Source: Alcaligenes pakistanensis (lineage in GTDB: Bacteria > Pseudomonadota > Gammaproteobacteria > Burkholderiales > Burkholderiaceae_B). Taken from it: a DNA stretch of 64,000 nt. Position 1 is the stretch's first letter, and each line of letters begins with the position of its first letter. The stretch is from assembly GCF_014652815.1 (NCBI RefSeq), contig NZ_BMZN01000005.1, positions 64,499 through 128,498 of the forward strand, read 5' to 3'. The notes beneath the pieces are model-generated. The model saw only the letters and a list, made by a program, of their open reading frames with translations. It was not told where the DNA came from and ran no database searches. The translations under genes and the position numbers were made by a program. Shown piece after piece: positions 18,083 through 27,092 of the stretch.

Positions 18083-18634
18083 TCAGGGCGTCAGCAAAGG
18101 CTGCAAAGCCTGGTAAATGTCTTGAGTCAGATCCTTGCCGGGGAACATATTGGCGTGGACGATCAGACCTTCCAGGCAGATGAAAACTAGCAAAGCTTGT
18201 TGATGAGCCTTGTCGCCGAAGGGCTCCTGCAAAATCGCTTCGACTAAAGCCAAGATAGCCAGCTTGTGTTCTTGCGCAATCGCGCAAGGCTGCGGGTTTA
18301 CAGCCCCGAATTCCTCCGATGCTTTGATGAACATGCAGCCATGAAAATCCGGCGACTGGAACCAGTTTTGATGCCACTCGAACAGCGCCTGAATCTTGCG
18401 CTGATAGCTGGCATGTGGCTCCAGATACTCAAGCAGATCTTCCATGAAATTGCGATGTCGCAAGTTCAGGGTTTCATTGATCAGGCCATCTTTGGTGCCG
18501 AACTGCTTATACACCGTCATGCGGGCGACATCGGACTCGGAGATGATGCGTTCAATCCCGACATTGCCGTAGCCATACTGGCTGAAAAGGCGCAAAGCTG
18601 TTTCCAAAATCGTATCGCGCTTGGTGTTTTTCAT
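18083..18634 (-). CDS. TetR/AcrR-family regulator
   Basis: A 183-residue TetR-type protein: RDTILETALRLFSQYGY, then helix-turn-helix ARMTVYKQFGTKDGL and a C-terminal domain with the FHGCMFIKASEEF stretch, whose Cys recalls TetR regulators that respond to electrophiles. It is divergent from the HPP-family gene, with a perfect 16-base TetR-type operator between them, so autoregulation and control of that gene are expected. Confidence 0.9.
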   Translation of the reverse strand: MKNTKRDTILETALRLFSQYGYGNVGIERIISESDVARMTVYKQFGTKDGLINETLNLRHRNFMEDLLEYLEPHASYQRKIQALFEWHQNWFQSPDFHGCMFIKASEEFGAVNPQPCAIAQEHKLAILALVEAILQEPFGDKAHQQALLVFICLEGLIVHANMFPGKDLTQDIYQALQPLLTP

Positions 18635-18709
18635 CGTCTTTGACTCAATAGTTTGACCCTGGAACGTTTGACAGCGTCAGCATGAGTGATTATTGTACAC
18701 GTCAGTAGA

Positions 18710-18725
18710 TAGACCGATCGGTCTA
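18710..18725. promoter_or_regulatory. TetR-type operator
   Basis: TAGACCGATCGGTCTA is a perfect 16-base palindrome lying between the divergent TetR gene (start at 18634) and the HPP-family gene (start at 18747). TAGACC...GGTCTA is a familiar operator type for TetR regulators of the NemR/AcrR kind. Confidence 0.8.
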
Positions 18726-18746
18726 CTTTTGTTTTGGAGCATCAGG

Positions 18747-19259
18747 ATGCGCTTTCTTTTTTCTCGAATTCAAGGGGGCGGTGTATTGCCGCCACGGCCG
18801 CACAGCAAGCAGGTTCTGCTCAGCTTTCTGGGGGGAACCATAGGCATTATGGTGATCGCCTATTTGACGCAGCAGTTTGGTTTGCCCTTGATGATGGCGC
18901 CCTTCGGAGCGACGTGTGCCCTGCTGTTCGCCGCACCTGACTCGCCCTTGGCGCAGCCACGCAGTGTAATTGGCGGTCATTTCATTGCCAGCCTGGTGGG
19001 GGTGGTGATTGCGAAATATGTAGGCGCAGGACCCTTGGAAATGGGGCTGGCGGTGGGCCTAGCCATCGCCTTGATGCACATCAGTCGTACCTTGCATGCG
19101 CCTGCCGGAGCGGATCCTTTGGTGATCTTGTTGGCAGGCGAGGCCTCCTGGTCTTACTTGTTTGTGCCCGCTTTGCTGGGCTCTATCGTGCTGGTGGTGA
19201 TTGCTTTAGTGATCAATAACTTGGGCCATCAGAAAGCCTGGCCCAAGTACTGGTATTAA
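18747..19259 (+). CDS. HPP-family inner-membrane protein
   Basis: A 170-residue protein with four predicted membrane segments and the family signature near residue 50-75: MMAPFGATCALLFAAPDSPLAQPR. HPP proteins are small integral membrane proteins, some linked to nitrite transport. The ATG at 18747 has GGAG nine bases upstream; a longer frame starting 18693 would run through the operator and is unlikely. Control by the divergent TetR protein is inferred from the shared operator. Confidence 0.85.
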   Translation: MRFLFSRIQGGGVLPPRPHSKQVLLSFLGGTIGIMVIAYLTQQFGLPLMMAPFGATCALLFAAPDSPLAQPRSVIGGHFIASLVGVVIAKYVGAGPLEMGLAVGLAIALMHISRTLHAPAGADPLVILLAGEASWSYLFVPALLGSIVLVVIALVINNLGHQKAWPKYWY

Positions 19260-19376
19260 GTGGCTTGTCTCGTGAAGGTCACGACGGGTGTTTAGGTTGA
19301 TAGCGTGTTCACACGAACCGGCGGCCTATCTGATGTCTGCGATACAGCTAGGCATTCGCTGTCAATCCTGTCGATC

Positions 19377-19766
19377 TTATTTAACCGGCGTACACAACTC
19401 CACCACAATGCGTTCAGGCGTCTGCACATAAGACACAACCTGTCCCCAAGGCTTGTCTTGAGGCGGGGCCAGTTCGGTGCCCCCTTCCGCAAGCGCTTTG
19501 GCGTGGGCGGCGGGGACGTCGTCGCAGACCAGGGCAATCTCGATACCCAGGGGGACGTCCGAAGAATGGGGCGACAAATGGCCTTTGGGGTAATTCATGT
19601 AGGCCAGCATTTCGGCTGCAAAGGCCAAGGTGGTTTGGCCAGTTTCCAGTTCGCCATACAGCCCGGTTTCATGCAGCATTTTGGTGGATAACCCAAAAGC
19701 GCGGTTGAAGTAGTCCAGTGCCTGGCTGACATCGGGAACGTAGATGATCGTGTAGCCAAATTTCAT
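19377..19766 (-). CDS. Glyoxalase/bleomycin-resistance (VOC) family protein
   Basis: A 129-residue single-domain VOC protein: FGYTIIYVPDVSQALDYFNRAFG at the start, a central GIEIALVCDDV and a terminal ERIVVELCTPVK containing the metal-binding Glu. These beta-alpha-beta-beta-beta units dimerise to form dioxygenases, isomerases or resistance proteins. Start chosen at MKFGY; the frame extends 12 codons further without VOC features. Specific substrate not evident. Confidence 0.85.
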   Translation of the reverse strand: MKFGYTIIYVPDVSQALDYFNRAFGLSTKMLHETGLYGELETGQTTLAFAAEMLAYMNYPKGHLSPHSSDVPLGIEIALVCDDVPAAHAKALAEGGTELAPPQDKPWGQVVSYVQTPERIVVELCTPVK

Positions 19767-19800
19767 AGTAGGGCTCGGTAGGAGAACGCAGGGCCAGTGC

Positions 19801-19840
19801 AAAAAAAATCGGCTCCCCGATTGTAGAGGGGGAGCCGATT
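19801..19840 (-). terminator. Rho-independent terminator of katA
   Basis: Perfect 12-base-pair stem AATCGGCTCCCC...GGGGAGCCGATT with a ten-base loop, followed on the minus strand by eight T. It begins about 30 bases past the katA stop codon. Confidence 0.85.
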
Positions 19841-19870
19841 CTGTGATGGCTTAAACAGCCCGGTCAGGGT

Positions 19871-21313
19871 TTAAAGCTGACCGCGTTTTGTCAGTTCCGC
19901 TTTCACACCGGCACCGTAAGCAGGGTCGGCTTTCGTGAAGTGGCCCAATTGACGTTCGATGGTTTCCTTGGGAACACCGGCCATGGCGTCGGCAATATTG
20001 CTGAACAGACGCTGTTTTTCCTCGTCGTTGAACAGGCGGAACAGATTGCCGGGTTGCGAGTAGTAATCGTCGTCCACGCGGTGATCCCAGTGATCCGCAG
20101 GCTGGCCATCCAGCGCCAGAGGCGGTTCGCTGCGGGGAGCCTGTTGCCATTCGCCCTGGCTATTGGGTTCGTAGTTCAGCGTGCCGCCGTTATTGTCGCC
20201 AGTACGCATGGCGCCATCGCGGTGGTAGCTGTGGAACGGGCAACGAGGCGCGTTTACGGGCAACAGACCGTGGTTCACGCCCAGGCGGTAGCGCTGTGTG
20301 TCGCCGTAGGAAAAGATACGGCCTTGCAGCATGCGGTCGGGCGAGTGACCAATACCGGGCACCAGGTTGGCAGGCGTGAAAGCCGCTTGTTCCACTTGTG
20401 CGAAGTAGTTGGTGGGGTTTTCGTTCAATTCCAGTGTGCCCACATCGATCAGTGGGAAGTCGCCATGCGGCCAAACCTTGGTCACATCAAAGGGATTGAT
20501 GTGGTAGGTGCGCGCCTGCTCTTCGGTCATGATTTGGATACGCAGCGCCCAGCGCGGGAAGTTGCCCTTTTCGATGTTCTCGTACAGATCACGCTGCGAG
20601 CTTTCGCGGTCCTGGCCGACGACAGCGGCAGCTTCAGCATTGGTGTAGTTGGCAATGCCTTGCTGGGATTTGAAGTGGAACTTCACCCAGTGGCGCTGGC
20701 CCTTGTCGTTGATCAGGCTATAGGTGTGCGAGCCGAAACCATGTTGCTGACGCAGGTTACAGGGCAAGCCACGGTCACTCATCAAGATGGTGACCTGGTG
20801 CAGAGACTCAGGCGACAGGGACCAGAAATCCCAGGCGGCGCTCATGTTGCGCAGGTGGCTGCGTGGGTCGCGTTTCTGTGTGTGGATGAAGTCGGGGAAC
20901 TTCAGTGGATCCCGTATAAAGAAGACAGGAGTGTTATTGCCCACGAGGTCCCAGTTTCCGTCTTCTGTATAGAATTTGAGGGCAAATCCTCGAACGTCGC
21001 GCTCTGCATCGGCGGCTCCTAATTCACCTGCTACGGTGGAAAAACGTAAGAAAACGGGAGTGCTGCTGCCAGGTTTGAAAACCTTGGCCATGCTGTACTG
21101 GCTGATGTCGTGCGTTACGGTAAAGGTGCCGAAAGCGCCCGAGCCCTTGGCATGCACCACGCGTTCAGGGATGCGTTCGCGGTCAAAGTGAGCCAGCTTC
21201 TCCAGTAACCAAAAATCCTGCATCAGGACGGGACCGCGAGGTCCGGCTGTCATGGAGTTCTGATTCTCCTCAACAGGGCGGCCGGCGGCGGTCGTCAGGG
21301 TTTTGTTGTTCAT
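19871..21313 (-). CDS. katA: Haem catalase KatA (monofunctional, small-subunit clade)
   Basis: A 480-residue catalase that dismutates hydrogen peroxide. The active-site stretch [18 protein letters not shown] gives the distal His, the Asn lies in [12 protein letters not shown], and the proximal Tyr is in the [14 protein letters not shown] segment (near residue 337). The length fits clade 3 (NADPH-binding, small-subunit) catalases without a C-terminal flavodoxin-like domain. A partial OxyR-type site lies about 115 bases upstream of the start, and a strong terminator follows, so it is probably monocistronic. Confidence 0.97.
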   Translation of the reverse strand: MNNKTLTTAAGRPVEENQNSMTAGPRGPVLMQDFWLLEKLAHFDRERIPERVVHAKGSGAFGTFTVTHDISQYSMAKVFKPGSSTPVFLRFSTVAGELGAADAERDVRGFALKFYTEDGNWDLVGNNTPVFFIRDPLKFPDFIHTQKRDPRSHLRNMSAAWDFWSLSPESLHQVTILMSDRGLPCNLRQQHGFGSHTYSLINDKGQRHWVKFHFKSQQGIANYTNAEAAAVVGQDRESSQRDLYENIEKGNFPRWALRIQIMTEEQARTYHINPFDVTKVWPHGDFPLIDVGTLELNENPTNYFAQVEQAAFTPANLVPGIGHSPDRMLQGRIFSYGDTQRYRLGVNHGLLPVNAPRCPFHSYHRDGAMRTGDNNGGTLNYEPNSQGEWQQAPRSEPPLALDGQPADHWDHRVDDDYYSQPGNLFRLFNDEEKQRLFSNIADAMAGVPKETIERQLGHFTKADPAYGAGVKAELTKRGQL

Positions 21314-21426
21314 TGTGTATCTCCGTGGAAGCTGACCCAGCTCAGGGCAGCGGGTCGTTTTAAGAAGTTGAGATCAGTCTACTTGCCTTGGTCGAAATAG
21401 TTAAATCAAATGATTTTAGTGAAGAC

Positions 21427-21463
21427 ATAGCTTTTTGCTATGAATCGGATTTTATCCCGATCA
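21427..21463. promoter_or_regulatory. Candidate OxyR binding site upstream of katA
   Basis: OxyR sites are four ATAG/CTAT-like elements spaced by seven bases. Here ATAG (21427) and CTAT (21438) are exact with seven bases between; the next two positions at the right spacing read ATTT and ATCA, so only half the site is canonical. The remainder of the 310-base spacer 21314-21623 shows no gene. Confidence 0.4.
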
Positions 21464-21623
21464 TAGCGGTAACCAGCAACGCTGCGGATGAAATTTTTGT
21501 GGATGGCACTTAGAAAAATCAAGAAATACCTTAAGTCTTGGTCGGTAGTGATGGTGGGGCAGAGCTAGGCGGGTGGTCGATCTGTGTCAGAGTGTGGTGC
21601 ACGACTTTGGCCTGAGGCGCAGC

Positions 21624-22505
21624 TTATTGTTTAAATAAGTGGCGTGCCACGCCACTGACTTCAGGGTGAAGGGCGTATATATTGCCGGCCTGTGGGTATT
21701 GCTCCAACTCCGCGGGTGTCATGGCAAGGCGCGCCGTGGTGATGAACAAAGTGTTCAGGTCAGGCCCACCAAAGCAACAACTGGTGGGACGTGGCACCGG
21801 CATGGCGACGCGATCAATCAAATGCCCCTTGCTGTCATAGTGCAGAAGGCACGCGCCATTGAACTGGCAAACCCACAAGCCTCCTGCCTGATCCAGTGCG
21901 ATGCCATCGGGACGGCCTAGTTCCACCGGAGTCCGTGCAAACAGGGTTACTGTCCTTAGCTCGTCGCTCTCTAAGGAGTAGTCAGCTTTAAAGATGGCGC
22001 AGGCGACCGAATCTACAAAAAACAACGTGCTGCCATCAGCTGACCAAGCCAAGCCATTGGGCAAGGCTATGCCTGTGTGAATCAGTTGGGCTTGGAGCGC
22101 GCTGTCATAGCGATAAAGCGCACCTGTTTTGCCGCTTCGTGTCTCATCCATCAGGCCGGTGACAAATCGCCCTTGCGGATCGCAGGCCCCATCATTGAAA
22201 CGATAGCTTGCCGTCTCGTGCACAGCGGCACTCTGTCTGGAGATCGTGCCGGTTCTGGTATCCAGCATGCAGACACGGGTGTTCTCTGTAAAGACCAGAT
22301 TACCGTGATCGCTTAGTGCCAGCGCGCCGATTCGGGCCGTGGATTGGTAGACAGTGCTGAGACTTGCCTGTGGTGTCAGGGCTTTGATTTGCCCTTGGGT
22401 GATATCCACGAAGTACAAAAGACCGGTGCTTGTATCCCAGACTGGGCTTTCTCCTAGCTCGGCCTGGGCCGGGGCAATCTGGCGCAAACCGTAGTCATGA
22501 GGCAT
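21624..22505 (-). CDS. SMP-30/gluconolactonase-family sugar lactonase
   Basis: A 293-residue six-bladed beta-propeller protein. The metal-binding Glu is in the opening segment LGESPVWD, the central Asn in FNDGACDPQGRF, and the later metal residues in LPNGLAWSADGSTLFFVDS and GRPDGIALD. These calcium/zinc enzymes hydrolyse sugar acid lactones. Its gene overlaps the SDR gene by 11 bases; a dehydrogenase that makes a lactone followed by a lactonase is a common sugar-oxidation pair. Confidence 0.9.
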   Translation of the reverse strand: MPHDYGLRQIAPAQAELGESPVWDTSTGLLYFVDITQGQIKALTPQASLSTVYQSTARIGALALSDHGNLVFTENTRVCMLDTRTGTISRQSAAVHETASYRFNDGACDPQGRFVTGLMDETRSGKTGALYRYDSALQAQLIHTGIALPNGLAWSADGSTLFFVDSVACAIFKADYSLESDELRTVTLFARTPVELGRPDGIALDQAGGLWVCQFNGACLLHYDSKGHLIDRVAMPVPRPTSCCFGGPDLNTLFITTARLAMTPAELEQYPQAGNIYALHPEVSGVARHLFKQ

Positions 22506-23379
22506 CGCCGAACTCCCGGATGCTTGGCCAGTGGTGGGCTACGTCTTCTACGCTGGCACATTCGATGCGGGCCAGATTCGTTGGGTAAACGACGCCTGGG
22601 TTTTCCTTAAAACGGGTAGCGGTGAACTGGCCGTTGCTGGCGCGCAGAATGATGCCGCTGTCTTGGCATAGGAGGCTGGCTAGATACAGCACGCCCGGTG
22701 CGACCCATTCAGGCTTGAGGTTTTCTGGTGCTTCTGTGATCCCCCACATGCGCGTCTTGGCCACCGGCGAGATCGCATTGACCAGGATGCCATGTGCTTT
22801 ACCTTCCATACTCAGGGCATTCATGATGCCTAGCTGAGCCATTTTGCCCGCGGCATATGCCACCAGACCGGGCTGAGCATATTGCTCATACATGGCTCTA
22901 TCGGAGGTATTCAGGACGATGCGTGGGGAGGACGATTGTTTCAGATGCGCCCAGGCGTGCTTGCTTAGCCAGACAGGTGCATGCACGTTGATACCCAGGG
23001 AGCGCTCCAAAAAGTCATTTTCCTGCTCCTCGATGGACTGGTAGCCCACCCAGCCTGCGTTGTGAATCAGTATGTCCAGCGCACCAAAGTGGGAGACTGC
23101 CAGTTCAATCAGTTCCTTGCAGCCGGCTTCTTGATCCAGGCGACCGCTATGGGTGATCAGCTGTCCCTTATTGGCTTGCAGGTTTTGGGCCGCTTGGGCA
23201 ATCAGGTGTTGGTTCTCCCCTGCGCCGCTGCGGTCCGTACCCAGGTCGCTGGAGACTACGTATGCTCCCCTACCCAGCAGTGCCTGAACGTAGGCTAATC
23301 CCAGCCCTTGGGCGGCCCCGGTGACAATGGCAACCTTGCCCTTAAATAGCTCTGTGTTAGTGGCTTGTCCTTGCTTCAT
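22495..23379 (-). CDS. Short-chain dehydrogenase/reductase
   Basis: A 294-residue classical SDR with cofactor motif TGAAQGLG near residue 21 and NAG at about 110. The catalytic Ser position is NTSD and the expected YxxxK appears as YAAGK. The acidic residue after the second strand (SSDLG) suggests NAD preference. It is paired with the SMP-30 lactonase and preceded by a LysR regulator in the same direction; sugar or aldose oxidation is the likely role. Confidence 0.88.
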   Translation of the reverse strand: MKQGQATNTELFKGKVAIVTGAAQGLGLAYVQALLGRGAYVVSSDLGTDRSGAGENQHLIAQAAQNLQANKGQLITHSGRLDQEAGCKELIELAVSHFGALDILIHNAGWVGYQSIEEQENDFLERSLGINVHAPVWLSKHAWAHLKQSSSPRIVLNTSDRAMYEQYAQPGLVAYAAGKMAQLGIMNALSMEGKAHGILVNAISPVAKTRMWGITEAPENLKPEWVAPGVLYLASLLCQDSGIILRASNGQFTATRFKENPGVVYPTNLARIECASVEDVAHHWPSIREFGDAS

Positions 23380-23439
23380 GGTGAGTTTCCTTGAGTCTGG
23401 TTATCACGATGATGAAGCGTTCAGATCTATCCGTAAAAT

Positions 23440-23463
23440 ATATTATTTGTTAGCGAATAATAT
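23440..23463. promoter_or_regulatory. LysR-type palindrome upstream of the SDR/lactonase operon
   Basis: ATATTATT and AATAATAT flank an eight-base spacer, a 24-base inverted repeat directly after the LysR stop codon and 60 bases before the SDR start. The TTTGTTAG inside it recurs, inverted relative to the plus strand, at 24422-24429 in front of the LysR gene, as would be expected if one protein binds both. Confidence 0.5.
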
Positions 23464-24387
23464 CTAAATAGTCTCAATTGAGGTTTCCAGTGGCATAGCC
23501 TGGCGCACCTCCTCGATCAGCCTGTCCCGGATGGCACAAGAGCGATGTTCGTTCCAGGCCATCAGTAATTCCACCGAGCGCAGGGAGTCGGGAGCATCAA
23601 CCACAATGGGCCGGAAAACCACGTCATCCCGCTTGTCTTGGGCCAGCGAGGCAGGCAGCAGAGCAAGCCCGAAGTTGCTGGCCACTAATGCCACCAGAGT
23701 CTGAAGTTGCCGTGCCTGTTGAGTAATGTGCGGAACGAAACCTGCCGCTTCGCAAAGCTGGATTAACTGATCATGAAAGCCTTGGCCCAAGTGTCGGGGC
23801 GAAGCGACGAAGGCTTCATCCCGCAGCGCAGCCAGTGGAACGGTTTGCAGATTTGCCAGATGATGCGCGGCTGGCAAAGCCAGCAAGACAGGTTCACGTA
23901 GGATGGAGACAAACCGCAGGCCCGGAGCAGTTCGACCCGGTGGCCGCATAAAGCCCAGATCGGCGCGGCCCTCTTCCAGGGCTTGGATCTGCTCCTGTGT
24001 GGTGGCCTCTTGCATGGTGAAGGACACGGCGGGGGACGCAGAGCGAAAGCGTCGCAGGGCATGCAGCAAGGTGCGATAGGGGGCGATGTTGATGAAGGTC
24101 AGGGTGAGATTGCCCTCGATGCCTTGGGCGACACGCCGCGACTGTTCGATGCCGGCCTCAAGCTGCTGCACTATCTGTTTGGCTGAATCCAGGAAACTAG
24201 CCCCGGCGGGCGTCAGTGCAACGTTGCGGTTATTGCGCTCGAAGAGCGTCGCGCCGATCTCCTGCTCCAGCCGACGAATGGCCTGGCTCAGTGGTGGCTG
24301 GGCCATGTGCAGACGCTGCGCAGCACGGTTAAAGTGCAGCTCTTCGGCCACGGCAATGAATTGATAAAGCAGGCGAGTTTCGACCAT
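23464..24387 (-). CDS. LysR-family transcriptional regulator
   Basis: A 307-residue LysR protein with the N-terminal winged helix (LLYQFIAVAEELHFNRAAQRLHMAQPPLSQAIRRLE, in two parts around the turn) followed by a linker and two-lobed co-inducer domain. It lies upstream of, and in line with, the SDR and lactonase genes, which is less usual than the divergent arrangement. Palindromes on both sides of the gene suggest it controls itself and the downstream pair. Confidence 0.92.
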   Translation of the reverse strand: MVETRLLYQFIAVAEELHFNRAAQRLHMAQPPLSQAIRRLEQEIGATLFERNNRNVALTPAGASFLDSAKQIVQQLEAGIEQSRRVAQGIEGNLTLTFINIAPYRTLLHALRRFRSASPAVSFTMQEATTQEQIQALEEGRADLGFMRPPGRTAPGLRFVSILREPVLLALPAAHHLANLQTVPLAALRDEAFVASPRHLGQGFHDQLIQLCEAAGFVPHITQQARQLQTLVALVASNFGLALLPASLAQDKRDDVVFRPIVVDAPDSLRSVELLMAWNEHRSCAIRDRLIEEVRQAMPLETSIETI

Positions 24388-24464
24388 GAGAGGACGTGAT
24401 TAGGGTTATCGATTTTTGATACTAACAAACGATGGATTAGGGAGCGTTGCCATCAGTCCAGCAT

Positions 24465-24500
24465 AAAAAAAACCCGCCAAATTACTTGGGCGGGTTTTTT
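24465..24500 (-). terminator. Rho-independent terminator of yidC operon
   Basis: CCCGCC pairs with GGCGGG and both sides carry A or T runs (eight A left, six T right), so it can terminate in both directions. It stands just after the yidC stop and separates the housekeeping block from the LysR gene. Confidence 0.8.
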
Positions 24501-24515
24501 GGTCTCAGTGCGAGA

Positions 24516-26180
24516 TTAGCTATTAGCTGCCTTCGCGCTTTTCTTTTCGATCTGCACCATGATGTAGCGCTGCTGGGCGATGGACAGGATGTTGTTCACG
24601 CACCAGTACAGAACCAGGCCGGCGGGGAAGAAGAACATCATGCCACCAAAGACCAGAGGCATCAGCATCATGACCTTGGCTTGCATAGGATCAGGCGGAG
24701 TTGGGTTCAGCTTGATCTGCAGGAACATGGTACCCATCATGATGGCGGGCAGAATCATCCATGGGTCGCGTACGGCCAAGTCGTGAATCCACAGGATCCA
24801 AGGAGCACCGCGCATCTCGACGCTGCCCAGCAGCACCCAGTACAGCGCGATAAACACAGGGATCTGAACCAGCATAGGCAAACAGCCGCCCAGCGGGTTG
24901 ATTTTCTCGCTGCGGTACATCTCCATCATGGCGGCGTTCAGCTTGGCTTTGTCGTCACCGAACTTTTCGCGCAGTGCTTGCATACGAGGTGCAAACTGCT
25001 TCATTTTGGCCATGGAGCGGTAGCTGGCAGCCGACAGCGGGAAGAACACCAGCTTGATCAGCACGGTCAGGGCCACAATGGACCAACCCCAGTTACCCAG
25101 CAAGGAATGCAGCCAGGTCAGCAGCTTGAACAGCGGCTTGGAGATGATGGTCAGCCAGCCGTAGTCAACGACCAGATCCAGGCCCGTTGCCAGTTGCGAC
25201 ATCGCTTTTTGATCCTGGGGACCAACCCACAGGGCAGCGTCCACTGCCTTGCTTTGACCTGCAGCAATCGTGCCTACGCTCTCCAGCGTGCGGGCGGCGT
25301 ACAGATTGTTGCCCAACTTCAGGACTTCATTGCTGCGCTGCACGTTCTGGGCAGGAACCCAAGCTGTTGCGAAGTAGTGCTGAACCATGCCGATCCAGCC
25401 GTTATCCACATTGTGGGCGTAGGTGGCCTTGTTCTTGTCGATATCCGAGAAGGTGATCTTCTGGAACTTGTCGCCACTGGAATAGATCACAGGACCGGTA
25501 AAGGTGCTGTACAGACGCGAGGAGTCAGCCGGGTTGTTGCCATCACGGGTCAGTTGCAGATACAGGCGCGGATCAATGGTCTCGCCGGTATTGTTCTGGA
25601 TGTCGTGACGAACGTGGATGTCGTAGCGGCCCTTGTGCAGTGTGTAGGTCTTGGTGACTTTAACGTCGTCCGAAGTCGCCTCAAACACCACATCCAGCGT
25701 ATCGCCCGTCATGTCGCGCTGGCTCGAAACCAGGGTGAACGGGGTCAGGTGGTTAGGCAGGTTCTGGCCGGCAGCGCCCACAATACCGGACTGAGCCAGG
25801 TAGGTAGAGGCAGGCGAGTTATCCAGCAACACCATGGGTTGCTCTGGGTTTTCGGGCGAACCGTACTTCAGCAACTCGGACTTGATCAGCTGGGCACCTT
25901 CTGTGCTGAAGCTGAGCTTGTAGACGTCGGTGGTGATGTCGATGGTCTGGGCCGAGGCGGACACCGCGCTGTTGCTGGTCGGCAAGGCAGCAGACGTAGT
26001 CGGCTCTTGCGCAGCGGGGACTCCCCCATTGGTGGCCGGTTCGGAGGCTGCCTGCGTTTCTGTAGCAACGGGAGTGGAAGCGAACAGCGATGGCTTGCCG
26101 TTATATTCCTGCCAGTTGTTCCACAGCAGCAGCAGTGCAAAGGAGAAGATCATCCATAGGATGGTGCGTCGGATATCCAT
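24516..26180 (-). CDS. yidC: Membrane protein insertase YidC
   Basis: A 554-residue Oxa1/YidC protein that inserts and folds inner-membrane proteins, alone or with SecYEG. Visible are the first membrane segment (IRRTILWMIFSFALLLLW), a low-complexity Ala/Thr/Ser linker (about 35-80), the large periplasmic domain typical of Gram-negative YidC, and the C-terminal five-helix core including the hydrophilic-groove Arg in SYRSMAKMK and the GGCLPMLVQIPVFIALYWVL stretch. Part of the conserved rpmH-rnpA-yidD-yidC order. Confidence 0.97.
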   Translation of the reverse strand: MDIRRTILWMIFSFALLLLWNNWQEYNGKPSLFASTPVATETQAASEPATNGGVPAAQEPTTSAALPTSNSAVSASAQTIDITTDVYKLSFSTEGAQLIKSELLKYGSPENPEQPMVLLDNSPASTYLAQSGIVGAAGQNLPNHLTPFTLVSSQRDMTGDTLDVVFEATSDDVKVTKTYTLHKGRYDIHVRHDIQNNTGETIDPRLYLQLTRDGNNPADSSRLYSTFTGPVIYSSGDKFQKITFSDIDKNKATYAHNVDNGWIGMVQHYFATAWVPAQNVQRSNEVLKLGNNLYAARTLESVGTIAAGQSKAVDAALWVGPQDQKAMSQLATGLDLVVDYGWLTIISKPLFKLLTWLHSLLGNWGWSIVALTVLIKLVFFPLSAASYRSMAKMKQFAPRMQALREKFGDDKAKLNAAMMEMYRSEKINPLGGCLPMLVQIPVFIALYWVLLGSVEMRGAPWILWIHDLAVRDPWMILPAIMMGTMFLQIKLNPTPPDPMQAKVMMLMPLVFGGMMFFFPAGLVLYWCVNNILSIAQQRYIMVQIEKKSAKAANS

Positions 26181-26287
26181 AGCGCCTGTATCACATTTAT
26201 AAAGCTGAGCAAAAGCTTAGCAGTTTAACGTAGCTGGTCAGCAAACAGGGGGTTGCCTTAAAAAACAAGGCGCAGACCAGGACGGTT

Positions 26288-26530
26288 TTAGAAAGTGTTG
26301 CGGTCTTCGGGCGTGCGAGCGGGCACAGGATCATGCCCCCCCTTGCACCAGGGATTGCAGCGGCAGATGCGTACACCACCCAGCCATAGGCCTTTGAGCG
26401 GGCCATGTATGTCGATGGCCTGCAAAGCATAGTTGGAACAGCTGGGGGTAAAGCGGCAGTTTCTACCGATCCAGGGACTCAGAAAAAACTGGTAAAAGCG
26501 GATCGGTGCCGAAGCCAGTTTGCGCATCAT
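26288..26530 (-). CDS. yidD: Membrane protein insertion efficiency factor YidD
   Basis: An 80-residue YidD with the hallmark sequence IRFYQFFLSPW, CRFTPSCSNYA and the Arg-Cys-Asn-Pro-Trp segment. It is a small peripheral membrane protein that assists insertion. The start overlaps the rnpA stop (ATGA), giving translational coupling; the next codon is also ATG. Confidence 0.95.
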   Translation of the reverse strand: MMRKLASAPIRFYQFFLSPWIGRNCRFTPSCSNYALQAIDIHGPLKGLWLGGVRICRCNPWCKGGHDPVPARTPEDRNTF

Positions 26531-26892
26531 GGCCGTACCTTGGAAAACAAGGTGTCGGCCTCGGCGCGAACCAGTTGCTTTAGGGCGGTCAGCGACACCA
26601 GAGGTACTTTGCTATGCAGCCTAAAGACATAGGCAGCATTGGGCAAGCCTTCGCGTTTGTGGCGGAAGGTTTCGCGCAAAATACGTTTGATGGTGTTGCG
26701 GGTGACGGCGCGGTTGGCAAAGCGCTTGGGGACGATCAGTCCCAAACGAGCGCCTTCGGTCTGGTGTGGGTCCTCGCCTCGGGAGCGAGTGACCACGAAC
26801 AAAGCCCCGCGACCTACACGCTGTCCTTTTAATGACTGCGCGTATTCGGTGGGGCTATGTAAGCGAGCCGTAGCTGGAAAGGAGGCACGCAT
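26527..26892 (-). CDS. rnpA: Ribonuclease P protein component
   Basis: A 121-residue RnpA with the RNR-type helix: LGLIVPKRFANRAVTRNTIKRILRE in two adjacent parts. The protein helps the catalytic RNA bind pre-tRNA leader. It follows rpmH by 65 bases and overlaps yidD. Confidence 0.95.
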   Translation of the reverse strand: MRASFPATARLHSPTEYAQSLKGQRVGRGALFVVTRSRGEDPHQTEGARLGLIVPKRFANRAVTRNTIKRILRETFRHKREGLPNAAYVFRLHSKVPLVSLTALKQLVRAEADTLFSKVRP

Positions 26893-26957
26893 GATGCGTA
26901 ACGTGGGAGTCGGGCTTTAGAATATCCATTACCCTAGGCCACGCATCCCGACATGGC

Positions 26958-27092
26958 TTATACAGCCAGACGTTTACGACCTTTGGCGCGACGTGCGTTC
27001 AAAACAGCGCGGCCGCCGCGAGTTTTCATGCGAACGCGAAAACCGTGGGTGCGCTTGCGACGTGTAACGGAGGGTTGGTAGGTGCGTTTCAT
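26958..27092 (-). CDS. rpmH: 50S ribosomal protein L34
   Basis: The 44-residue product begins MKRTYQPS and continues with the universal [11 protein letters not shown] and RRAKGRKRL segments. First gene of the leftward operon, starting 224 bases from the divergent dnaA gene. A longer frame to 27170 has no L34 features upstream. Confidence 0.97.
   Translation of the reverse strand: MKRTYQPSVTRRKRTHGFRVRMKTRGGRAVLNARRAKGRKRLAV

Noticed and set aside
24447-26159. A 570-codon open frame on the strand opposite yidC
   Set aside because: It is the antisense shadow of an unmistakable yidC gene; its product is Gln/His-rich without any recognisable domain, and no ribosome site stands before it.
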